From positions 1 to 64,000 of the forward strand of contig JALNYK010000001.1 of NCBI GenBank assembly GCA_023229845.1: 64,000 nucleotides of DNA, read 5' to 3'. Shown here one piece after another: positions 1 through 8,272 of this stretch (positions within the stretch are counted from its first letter, which is position 1; every line of letters begins with the position of its first letter). A program made the translations under genes and the position numbers. The notes beneath the pieces are model-generated. The model did not search any database, had not been told where the DNA came from, and worked only from the letters and a program-made list of their open reading frames with translations. This DNA is from Gallionella sp. GTDB lineage: Bacteria > Pseudomonadota > Gammaproteobacteria > Burkholderiales > Gallionellaceae.

Positions 1-1369
1 CGCTGAAACCGAGGACGGTGTCGGTTCCGTCTGCAATCGAAGTCAGCAGGATCGTCGCGGAGCCGGCCGCGGTCGCGTCGGCGATGACGATCTGGTCTGC
101 GCCCGCGCCGCCGGCGATGAGGTCGGCTCCGCCGTTGCCGTAGAGCACGTCGCCATTGGCCGTGCCGTTCAGCGTGTCGGCGGCGATGCTGCCGGTGACG
201 ATTGCGCCCGTTCCCAATGGCGTGACTTCTGCGGTGCTGAAACCGGGAATCGCCGAGAGCGGCGCGGCGGCATCCGCCAGCAGCGCCGTCTTGGCGTCGT
301 TGGACTGCACGTAACCGTCGGCAAACACCAACCGGTCGTTCGATGCACCCGCCGCTGCCGCGACGATCACCGAGTCTCCGGTCGTCGCATTGGTAAAGGT
401 GATCTTGGAGGTGGTCGCCGCCTTGGTGTAATCCGCCCAGTTGCCGGTGAGGTATATCTTGTCTTCGCCGCTATTCAGTTTGGAGGCGTCCACCGTCGCG
501 CCCGCCTTGACGTAGACGATATCTACGCCGTTGCCGCCGGTCGCGATGAAGCTGACGCCCGGCGCGGTGCCCGTGAACACTTCCCCGGTCGCATCCAGCG
601 AGAAGCCCTTGACCGTGGCGTTCAGTGTGGTCGGCTGCGCCGGCACCGCCCCCAGTGTCGGGATCGCGCCGCCCGCCGCCCAGCCATGCAGGTCGAACGT
701 GCTGGCCGAGCCATTCGCGAACACCACGGTGTCGTAATTGAGCGACGTGCCCTTGGCCAACAGCACTGTCTCGGCATTTACACCCGCTCCGCGCGTCAGC
801 GTCACCGTGGAGGTGGTGACGCTCGTCGCGTAATCCGCTAGGTTGCCCGTCAGGTAGATGTTGTCGATGCCGCCGTTGCTCTTGGTAAAGTCGAATTTTA
901 TGCCGGGCATCAGGGAAACATTGTCGATGCCGTTGGTCCCGGTGAATACGGTGTACTGCCCTTGTAACGACATCGCTCCGCGCGCCAGATCAAAATGCGT
1001 CAGGTTGTCGCCTGGAGACTGCGTGACGAAATATTTCGATGAAGGCGGAACGGATATGGTGACGCCGTTGCTGGCAACGGATTCGACAGCGCCATGGCCG
1101 TCGACATAGCCGGCAACCACGCTGACCGATTTGCCGACATCGGCTTGCGTCGGGATGTAGGTGCTGCTCGTCGCGCCAGCGATGGCTACACCGTCAACAA
1201 ACCATTGGTAGCCGATGGCGCCAAGCCCATCGGCATCGGCCAGGGTGTTGGAGGCGGTCAGCGTGTAGTCCCGAAAGGCGGCGCCCGAGATGGATACGCC
1301 GCCGGTCGGGAGGGTATTCATGTAAATCCGGTCGCCGCTCAGGGAGAAATCGTTCGCCGAATAGACGCC
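1..1369. repeat. 1369-bp direct repeat, left copy (identical to 8617-9985)
   Basis: Bases 1-1369 match 8617-9985 at a constant offset of 8616 with no difference found where I compared them; the first mismatch is at 1370/9986. It encodes the shared C-terminal module of RTX copies 1 and 2. The left end is set by the window edge, so the repeat may be longer. Confidence 0.9.
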
Positions 1370-3604
1370 GGCGAGTTGTATCTGCACATCCGCGCCCGCC
1401 ACGGCATCGGCGCCGATGAACAGCGTCGTCGTGCCGCCAACGGATAAGGACTGGATCTGGTTCGCCAGCACCGCCGTGCCGTCGCCCGCCGCTACAATTC
1501 CGGAGAACGACGCGCCCGCGACGGTGATGCTGTCTCCCGCCGCGAAGTCGGCGATAGTGTCGAGGCCGTTGCCGCTGGCAGAGAAGACGAACACATCGTT
1601 GCCGCCTGCGCCGGTGAGGATGTTGTTGTTCGAGTTGCCGGTCAGCACGTTGCTCAACGTATTGCCAGCGCCGTCGATCGCGGCATTGCCGGACAGGGTC
1701 AGGTTCTCGATGTTGTCGCTCAAAACATAGGAGACCGAACTGATGACATGGTCGGTGCCTTCGTTGGCAAGCTCCGTCACTTGTTCGCCGAGGCTGGTTG
1801 CTGCTTGGTTGTAGAAAACTGAACCCGAAATTGCGTATCCAACCGCAGGTTCCTCCATCGCAAATGTCATCGACAAGTTCAGCAGAACAGGCGTTGAACC
1901 CGAATAATCGACGTTAATTGACTGGATTGAAATACTTCCTTGTCCGTTATAACCATCTGAATCCAAAGTCAAAGAAAAATACGGAATTTGACCAAGATTA
2001 GTCCATGTAGCATCTGTGTTAAAGCTTACTCCCGGTAGCAGATTTCCCAGCCCAGACCCATTTGTCCCTATCGAAAGACTGAAATGTCCGTACGTTACAA
2101 AACCGTTATCAATAGCCAAATTATCGACAAAACCATCATTATCGTTATCGATCGTTTGAGCATACCAGCTACCGCTTTGCGGAGTTACAAAATAGCTTCC
2201 ATTAGTCCAGCCGCGAAAACCAGGCTGAACGGTTGCGACGAAAAATGTTGCGGGAGGTGTGTCTTCAATCACATAAGTATCATTACCGGCCCCTCCGGCA
2301 AATGTGTCTATACCTAGCCCCCCCACCAAGGTGTCATTACCAGCCCCGCCGTTCAGCGTATCGCAACCTGCTCCGCCGCCCAGCGTATCGTTGCCCGCTC
2401 CGCCGTCCAAGACATCATTTCCATCGCCTCCCGACAGCACATTATCGGCGGCATTGCCAACCAGTACATTACATCCGCCATTGCCGGTACCGTTAATCGC
2501 CGCAGTACCAATAAGGGTGAGATTTTCCAGATTAACATCCAAGGTGTAACTGATGCTGGATTGAACCGTATCAGTGTCAAATGCCGAGGCTTCGACAATA
2601 ATATCTGCGGAATTATCGACAACATAGGCATCATCACCGCGGCCGCCTTCCATATAGTCCGCACCTGCACCGCCATCCAGTACATTATTTCCCCAATTTC
2701 CGATCAGAATATTGTCGAGTGCATTGCCTGTACCATTGATCGCCAGTGCATCAAAAATAGAGCTTTCCGTGAGAGTAAGATTTTCTACATTTGCGCTCAA
2801 GGTATAGGTGACAGAACTATAGACACTATCTAAACCCTCCCCAAAATTCTCAGAAATGACGTCTAAACTATTGTCTACCACATAAACATCATTTCCCAAT
2901 CCGCCCACCAGCGCATCCGCACCTGCGCCGCCGCTAATGATATCGTTCCCGGCTAGCGCGCCATAAAGCAAAGTGAGCGGATCATCAATCGCAGAATCGG
3001 CCGAAACAACGTCATAAGCCAGATCGGAAATTGTCAAGGCGTGCCCAGCACTATCCGTTATCGATAACGATGTGTAATGGTAAGCGGTGAAACCGGGTGA
3101 CGATGGCGCAACCGTTCCTGTTGCAGCGACTGTCACCGTCCCAAGATTCGTCGGGATTGTGGTCGACCAACTCGTGAAATTCATATCCCCGGTCACCATG
3201 TCGATGGTGCCGACGCCATGCTCGATATAACCTAGGCTCTGGAAATCGAAAGTCGTAAAGCTGCCAGTAACCATACCACTCGATCCATCGATGGTTACCG
3301 CCCCCTCCATAGTCATGGTTGACGTGCCATCACTTACTACGATACGCGTGATGGTCGGAAGGCTCGTTCCGAAGCCCGTGCCATACTCTGAAAGGGTTAT
3401 GCCCGAGGCCGCGCTTACGGCAACGATACTGGTGGAACTGGAAGACTGCGTCGTCCAGCCAGCACTGCTGGAGATCATTGCCGAAGCAAAACCTGTTGCG
3501 GTATTTGTCAGGGAAGCCTGATTATTAAGCTGGTATGCCCATCCCGCCGCCAGAAGATTCTCCAGATCAGCCTGACTCGCGAAATTCGACGTAACGGTTG
3601 CCAT
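1..3604 (-). CDS. RTX-type calcium-binding secreted protein, copy 1 (C-terminus cut by window edge)
   Basis: Large repetitive protein read leftwards from the ATG at 3604; the frame stays open to base 1 (1201 full codons), so the C-terminus is outside. An SD-like AGGGGA lies a few bases before the start. The first ~210 residues match copy 2 (start MATVTSNFASQ). Then come blocks of glycine/aspartate nonapeptides such as GGAGNDTL and GGDGNDVL (about 2230-2480, 2640-2720, 2880-2960), the calcium-binding repeats of type I secretion substrates. The last ~457 codons in the window are DNA-identical to copy 2; if that continues, full length is near 1315 residues. Family knowledge predicts export without a signal peptide through an ABC/MFP/TolC channel; no such exporter is in the window. 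Role (adhesin, S-layer-like or enzyme carrier) is not determinable. Confidence 0.85.
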   Translation of the reverse strand, partial: MATVTSNFASQADLENLLAAGWAYQLNNQASLTNTATGFASAMISSSAGWTTQSSSSTSIVAVSAASGITLSEYGTGFGTSLPTITRIVVSDGTSTMTMEGAVTIDGSSGMVTGSFTTFDFQSLGYIEHGVGTIDMVTGDMNFTSWSTTIPTNLGTVTVAATGTVAPSSPGFTAYHYTSLSITDSAGHALTISDLAYDVVSADSAIDDPLTLLYGALAGNDIISGGAGADALVGGLGNDVYVVDNSLDVISENFGEGLDSVYSSVTYTLSANVENLTLTESSIFDALAINGTGNALDNILIGNWGNNVLDGGAGADYMEGGRGDDAYVVDNSADIIVEASAFDTDTVQSSISYTLDVNLENLTLIGTAAINGTGNGGCNVLVGNAADNVLSGGDGNDVLDGGAGNDTLGGGAGCDTLNGGAGNDTLVGGLGIDTFAGGAGNDTYVIEDTPPATFFVATVQPGFRGWTNGSYFVTPQSGSWYAQTIDNDNDGFVDNLAIDNGFVTYGHFSLSIGTNGSGLGNLLPGVSFNTDATWTNLGQIPYFSLTLDSDGYNGQGSISIQSINVDYSGSTPVLLNLSMTFAMEEPAVGYAISGSVFYNQAATSLGEQVTELANEGTDHVISSVSYVLSDNIENLTLSGNAAIDGAGNTLSNVLTGNSNNNILTGAGGNDVFVFSASGNGLDTIADFAAGDSITVAGASFSGIVAAGDGTAVLANQIQSLSVGGTTTLFIGADAVAGADVQIQLAGVYSANDFSLSGDRIYMNTLPTGGVSISGAAFRDYTLTASNTLADADGLGAIGYQWFVDGVAIAGATSSTYIPTQADVGKSVSVVAGYVDGHGAVESVASNGVTISVPPSSKYFVTQSPGDNLTHFDLARGAMSLQGQYTVFTGTNGIDNVSLMPGIKFDFTKSNGGIDNIYLTGNLADYATSVTTSTVTLTRGAGVNAETVLLAKGTSLNYDTVVFANGSASTFDLHGWAAGGAIPTLGAVPAQPTTLNATVKGFSLDATGEVFTGTAPGVSFIATGGNGVDIVYVKAGATVDASKLNSGEDKIYLTGNWADYTKAATTSKITFTNATTGDSVIVAAAAGASNDRLVFADGYVQSNDAKTALLADAAAPLSAIPGFSTAEVTPLGTGAIVTGSIAADTLNGTANGDVLYGNGGADLIAGGAGADQIVIADATAAGSATILLTSIADGTDTVLGFS

Positions 3605-3659
3605 GTCATCCCCTGTTTGAAATTCGCGCGACTCTAGCAAGCTCTGGGGCATAAATATA

Positions 3660-3689
3660 TAGACCGAAATGCCTATATATTTCGGCCTA
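3660..3689. promoter_or_regulatory. Palindrome in the divergent RTX/DUF3293 upstream region, copy 1
   Basis: Arms at 3660-3670 (TAGACCGAAAT) and 3679-3689 (ATTTCGGCCTA) pair at 10 of 11 positions around an 8-base AT-rich loop. It lies ~56 bases before the RTX start, and the same element is kept at 11277-11306. Position and conservation suggest an operator; the binding protein is unknown. Confidence 0.45.
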
Positions 3690-3749
3690 TACATCAGGCT
3701 GCCCGCCGCCATCGTAGAATTGAAACCCTGCTTTTATCCGACACTCGCG

Positions 3750-3798
3750 ATGTCAGAAATCGATCCCGCCACCGTCAAGGCCTATCTGGAAACGGACT
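3750..3798 (+). pseudogene. Truncated 5' end of a DUF3293 gene
   Basis: From the ATG at 3750 the first 16 codons (MSEIDPATVKAYLETD) equal the start of the intact DUF3293 gene at 11367. After 3798 the sequence switches to unrelated DNA, so only the 5' end was duplicated. The open frame beyond this point encodes no recognisable DUF3293 sequence. Confidence 0.85.
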
Positions 3799-3956
3799 CA
3801 CAACACCGCGACGCCGTCGCGCGTGAGCTGGATGTCGGTCTCGATGCCGTCGATGGGGTAAGAGAGTGCTCGGTCGAATGCGGTGCGCGTGTTCTCCGCC
3901 GCCTCGCGGTTCGCGCCGCGATGGGCGTAGATCAAGGATTGATAGCAATGATTCAT
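3798..3956 (-). pseudogene. Truncated 5' end of a glycerophosphodiester phosphodiesterase (GDPD) gene
   Basis: Read leftwards from an ATG at 3956, 52 codons give a typical GDPD N-terminus: YAHRGANREAAENTRTAF, then DGIETDIQLTRDGVAVL. These are the HRG, ENT and IExD-QLTxDGxxV motifs of UgpQ-like enzymes. The frame hits a TGA exactly at the junction with the DUF3293 fragment (3798-3800), before the catalytic HD of the family. The piece is about a fifth of a normal GDPD and cannot be active. It shows that the RTX duplication landed in, or was joined to, a GDPD gene. Confidence 0.8.
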
Positions 3957-4024
3957 AATTTGGCGCTGCCGTCACAGGACGGCACACCATAACAGGAATA
4001 TCGGCAGCTGCAACGGGTCGAGAA

Positions 4025-7000
4025 TCAGACCAGAATATTCCCCGCCGTCAGCTGCGCGATGTTCACCCCGGACAGGATCGCCAGCGCGGTTTCCGCTCCG
4101 TTTGCCGCCAGGTCGGTCGAGTAATACACCGTCACCGCATTGCCGCTGGCCGAGTCGGCGATCACGATGTAGCCGTCCGTAGCGATCACGGACACATCGG
4201 CGGCGATCGCGTTCGCCGCATCGGCAATCGTCACCGGCGTGGCGTCGAAGATGAAGACGTTGGCGGCGACGAAGTCGGTCGTCAGGGTCTGGCCGGTTGC
4301 GACGGCATCGGTCAGGTTAGCGATGGCGGACAAGTCCAGCACGTCGCCGCCGTTCGCGACCGGGGCGGAGCTGAAACCGACAACAGTGTCCGGGCCTTGG
4401 GCGATTGATGTGATTAAGATGGTTGTAGAACTGCTGCCCGTGCCGCCCGAGGTGGAGTCGTAAGAGATGGGCGCTACACCATAGATATTGAGTTCAGTAG
4501 CGGTGGGAGTACCGGTATTAATTGCTCCGACAGTATCGGAAGTCATAAATTGGCTGGGCATTACTGGGGGGGCGACTATTTCCACAGGTTGAAACCCATC
4601 TATTAACGAAAGCAGAATGTCGCCCATACCCGACGGGGTGACTTCAGCTGTGCTGAATCCGCTGACCGCCGCGAGCGGTGCGGCGGCGTCCCCCAGCAGT
4701 GCTACCCTTGCCTCGTTCGACAGCACGTAGCCGTCGGCAAACACCAGCCTATCGTTGGACGCACCTGTCGCCGCCGCAACAATCACCGAGTCTCCGGTCG
4801 TCGCGTTGGTAAAGGTGATCTTGGAGGTGGTCGCCGCCTTGCTGTAGTCCGCCCAGTTGCCGGTGAAGTAGATCTTGTCTTCGCCGCTGTTCAGTTTGGA
4901 GGCGTCCACCGTCGCGCCCGCCTTGACGTAGACGATGTCCGCGCCATTGCCGCCGGTCGCGATGAAGTTGATCCCCGGCGCAGTGCCGGTGAACACTTCT
5001 CCTGTTGCATCCAGCGCGAAGCCTTTGATTGTGGCGTTCAGCGTGGTCGGCTGCGCGGGTGATGCGCCCAGTGCCGGCATCGCGCCGCCCGATGCCCAAC
5101 CGTGCAGGTCGAAGGTGCTGGCCGCGCCGTCAGCGAACACCACGGTGTCGTAGTTGGTCGAGCTGCCTTTGGTCAGCAATATAGTCTCGGTGCCAGCCCA
5201 GCTCCCTCGCGTCAGCGTCAACGTGGAGGTGGTGAACGCCGTCGCGTAGTCGGCAAGGTTGCCGGCCAGGTAGATGTTATCGATGCCGCCGTTGCTCTTG
5301 GTGAAGTCGAACTTGATGCCGGGCGCAACGGCCACATTGTCGATGCCGTTGGTGCCGGTGAACACGAGGTACTGCCCTTGTAGCGACGTCGATGCGAAAG
5401 CCCAATCAAAATGCGTCAGGTTATCGCCGGCAGACTGCGTGACAAAATATTTGGACGAAGGCGGAATGGATATGGTGACGCCGTTGCTGGCAACGGATTC
5501 GACCGCGCCATGGCCGTCGACATAGCCGGCAGCCACGCTGACCGACTTGCCAACATCGGCTTGTATTGGGATGTAGGTGCTGTTGGTTGCGCCAGCGATG
5601 TCGACGCCGTCTGCAAGCCATTGATAGCCGATAACACCCAGCCCATCGGCATCGGCCAGCGTGTTGGAGGCGGTCAGGGTATAACCCCGGAAGGCGGCTC
5701 CGGCAATGGAGACACTGCCGGTCGGCAGGCTATTGAATAAAACCCTGTCTCCAGAAAAAAAGAAGTTGTCCGCCGAATAGGTACCCGTAAGTTGGATCTG
5801 GATATCCGCGCCCAACACAACATCGGTGCCGATAAACAGGGTCGTCGTGCCACCCGCGGAGGCGAACTGGGCCTGATTGGCCAGCAAGGTGCTGCCGTTG
5901 CCCGCCGCGACAACGCCGGAGAAAGATGCCCCAGCGACGCTGATGCTGCCGCCTGCCGCGAAATCGGTGATTGTATCGAGACCATTTCCGCTCGCGGCAA
6001 AGGCGAAAGTATCGTTGCCGCCTGCGCCGGTAAGGATATTATTGTTTGAGTTGCCGGCCAGCACGTTATCCAGCGTGTTGCCGGTGCCGTCGACCGCGGC
6101 AGTGCCGCTCAATGTAAGATTCTCGAACTTATCGCCCAGAGTAAAAGCCACCGAACTGATAACAATATCCGTACCTGGATTCGCTGGAGGGAAAGACAGG
6201 AACGGCCAACCGTCATTGGGATCCTCAACCAGTACATCCCCAATGTTATCTACGATATAAGTGTCGTCCCCCCAGCCTCCAGCCAAATAATCCGCTCCGA
6301 CACCACCATCCAGAATGTCGCTACCATCCCCACCCCAGATATAGTCATTGCCATCAAATCCGTTGAGAACATCATCAAGCTCACTACCTTGCAAAAAATC
6401 GGAGGAACTGGCCCCATCGAGTTCGTACTTAAGTGATCGATACTGACTGAGATCCCACTTGGTGCCATCTGCGAACCATGCCTCATCGACTGTATGCCCA
6501 AAATCATAAGTCCAAGTATAGGTTGACAGATCATTATTGCGCGAAACACTAAAATATCCACCGACAGTAATGGTGTCTGGTGTCCCATTAATCTTGAATA
6601 CAAGATCGTTGGCCCCTTTAGGACGTGCCACGACCACATCTGACGGCATAACATCTGGAGCAAACGAAATCGCATTGACACCATCCACTCTCCAAGTGTC
6701 AGAAATAATCAAATCACTTCCATCGCCGCGCCCGAACTGATAGACATTACTGCCGCCCCCACCCAAAAGACTGTCATTGCCACTGCCACCACTCAGGGTG
6801 TCATCCCCGTCCAATCCCTCCAACCAATCATTACCTCCGAACCCGTATATCAAGTCCGGTGTTTCTCCGCCTTGAAGCAATAAGTCCGCACCCGCCGTTC
6901 CGTTAATAGTGCTGGCAAGATTCAGCCCATCCACATAATTAGCATCCCAGATGCTGTTGTCTGCGAAGAGAATCGTTTCTATAAAATAAGGGCGGGGGTC

Positions 7001-8146
7001 AGAAAATCCGCCAACGGCACCGGTGAGAAAGTAACTGTTTATTGTGACGGAATCGGTTCCTCCCGATAAAGTAATAACCAGATCATTGATGTGTCTGTTG
7101 ACGGTGACTGCATTGGGCAGAATCCCATTTAATGAAAGGACGTCTGCATTGGAAATAGACGAATTGAGCGTTTCAAGCCCACCTGCCGTCAAGACATTAT
7201 CAAAGACAATATCTTGCCCATCGCCTGCGTTGAACGCATACGTGTCATTGCCACGTCCGCCATCGAGATAATCGTTGCCTGTGCCACCAACTAGGACATC
7301 GTTGCCATCGTATCCGTAGAGCGTATCGTCTCCGCCCAATCCGTTCAGAGCATCATTCAGTCCGACGCCAGATGTCCATTTTATGCCCTGGAGTATTTCG
7401 CCGGATGCAGTGCCATTCATGATGTTCGACAGAAGATCGAGTTGGGCATAGGTCCACACGGTACCGTCTGCGAACCGGATTTCTTCCACTCCCTCTACCC
7501 TCGACCCCGGCGCTCCGGCAATCTCGTAGTAGTAGTTTTCGATAGTTATGCTGTCGCTCGATCCAGTCACGGACAGAACCAAGTCATAGAGATGGCGCTC
7601 CGCAACGACTGTATTGGGCAAAATGCTGGCGTCCATCTCCAGAACGTCGTAGTTCTGCGCACCTGATGTGTCGAATACTTCGATGATGGTGTCCTGCCCA
7701 CCATTGAAACAATAGGTGTCGTTCCCTTGCTCCCCTATCAACAGGTCATTGCCGAGACCGCCCGACAGAATGTCATTGCCATAAAAACCGATCAATAGAT
7801 CATCACCAGCGCTACCGGTTATGGTGTCATCCCCGAAAAATATCGCATATGCAAAAAGACCGTCTATCCACCCGAGACTGACGTAAGTGTCGTGTACGGC
7901 AACATCCAGAGCCATTCCGGATATAGAGAAAACCGAAGTTCCCGCATTGAACAAATCGATGGTATTAATCGTCCCGCCCAGATTCCCGTTGATGTCATAG
8001 GTGAATTGACCGTAGAAATCCCGGCGAAAACCAGATAAGCCCTCCAAACGAAAATAAGTGGCTGTAGCAGTAATTACTGTCGTATTGGCAGTAACTACTG
8101 AACCTCCCAACATATTCGTTGGCTGATATGCGGTAAAAATTGTCAT
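4025..8146 (-). CDS. RTX-type calcium-binding secreted protein, copy 3 (1373 aa)
   Basis: Complete 1373-residue protein with ATG at 8146 and TGA at 4025. The N-terminal ~110 residues (MTIFTAYQPTNMLGG...) are unlike those of copies 1 and 2. Several clusters of GGxGxDxL repeats follow (for example GFYGNDILSGGLGND near residue 120, and further blocks near 265, 450, 620), separated by beta-rich segments. From about residue 700 it shares the C-terminal module of the other copies: a VENL/GTAAVDGTGN block, a GYQWLADG Ig-like segment, a KYFVTQS...TNGIDN segment and a hydrophobic end in LTAGNILV. The extreme C-terminus is the expected type I secretion signal. Mid-gene GC is visibly lower than in neighbouring genes. 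Function beyond secreted calcium-binding protein is unknown. Confidence 0.88.
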   Translation of the reverse strand: MTIFTAYQPTNMLGGSVVTANTTVITATATYFRLEGLSGFRRDFYGQFTYDINGNLGGTINTIDLFNAGTSVFSISGMALDVAVHDTYVSLGWIDGLFAYAIFFGDDTITGSAGDDLLIGFYGNDILSGGLGNDLLIGEQGNDTYCFNGGQDTIIEVFDTSGAQNYDVLEMDASILPNTVVAERHLYDLVLSVTGSSDSITIENYYYEIAGAPGSRVEGVEEIRFADGTVWTYAQLDLLSNIMNGTASGEILQGIKWTSGVGLNDALNGLGGDDTLYGYDGNDVLVGGTGNDYLDGGRGNDTYAFNAGDGQDIVFDNVLTAGGLETLNSSISNADVLSLNGILPNAVTVNRHINDLVITLSGGTDSVTINSYFLTGAVGGFSDPRPYFIETILFADNSIWDANYVDGLNLASTINGTAGADLLLQGGETPDLIYGFGGNDWLEGLDGDDTLSGGSGNDSLLGGGGSNVYQFGRGDGSDLIISDTWRVDGVNAISFAPDVMPSDVVVARPKGANDLVFKINGTPDTITVGGYFSVSRNNDLSTYTWTYDFGHTVDEAWFADGTKWDLSQYRSLKYELDGASSSDFLQGSELDDVLNGFDGNDYIWGGDGSDILDGGVGADYLAGGWGDDTYIVDNIGDVLVEDPNDGWPFLSFPPANPGTDIVISSVAFTLGDKFENLTLSGTAAVDGTGNTLDNVLAGNSNNNILTGAGGNDTFAFAASGNGLDTITDFAAGGSISVAGASFSGVVAAGNGSTLLANQAQFASAGGTTTLFIGTDVVLGADIQIQLTGTYSADNFFFSGDRVLFNSLPTGSVSIAGAAFRGYTLTASNTLADADGLGVIGYQWLADGVDIAGATNSTYIPIQADVGKSVSVAAGYVDGHGAVESVASNGVTISIPPSSKYFVTQSAGDNLTHFDWAFASTSLQGQYLVFTGTNGIDNVAVAPGIKFDFTKSNGGIDNIYLAGNLADYATAFTTSTLTLTRGSWAGTETILLTKGSSTNYDTVVFADGAASTFDLHGWASGGAMPALGASPAQPTTLNATIKGFALDATGEVFTGTAPGINFIATGGNGADIVYVKAGATVDASKLNSGEDKIYFTGNWADYSKAATTSKITFTNATTGDSVIVAAATGASNDRLVFADGYVLSNEARVALLGDAAAPLAAVSGFSTAEVTPSGMGDILLSLIDGFQPVEIVAPPVMPSQFMTSDTVGAINTGTPTATELNIYGVAPISYDSTSGGTGSSSTTILITSIAQGPDTVVGFSSAPVANGGDVLDLSAIANLTDAVATGQTLTTDFVAANVFIFDATPVTIADAANAIAADVSVIATDGYIVIADSASGNAVTVYYSTDLAANGAETALAILSGVNIAQLTAGNILV

Positions 8147-8272
8147 GGCTTTCTATTGATCCTCTCTATTTACGACACTGTTTCGCTTCTGCCTGCTTCA
8201 GTACTCCAACCAAAAACAAACTGGCAAACCAGCACCGTCTGCGGGAATCCCGCGAACGCAACCTATCGATGC

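Larger units (their letters stand above)
3604..3798. repeat. Duplicated upstream region of RTX copy 1 (about 97% identical to 11221-11415)
   Basis: The RTX start codon, its leader, a palindrome and the first 16 codons of a DUF3293 gene are repeated at 11221-11415 with about six mismatches, then similarity stops abruptly at 3798. This marks one end of the duplication that created the paralogue pair. Confidence 0.9.
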
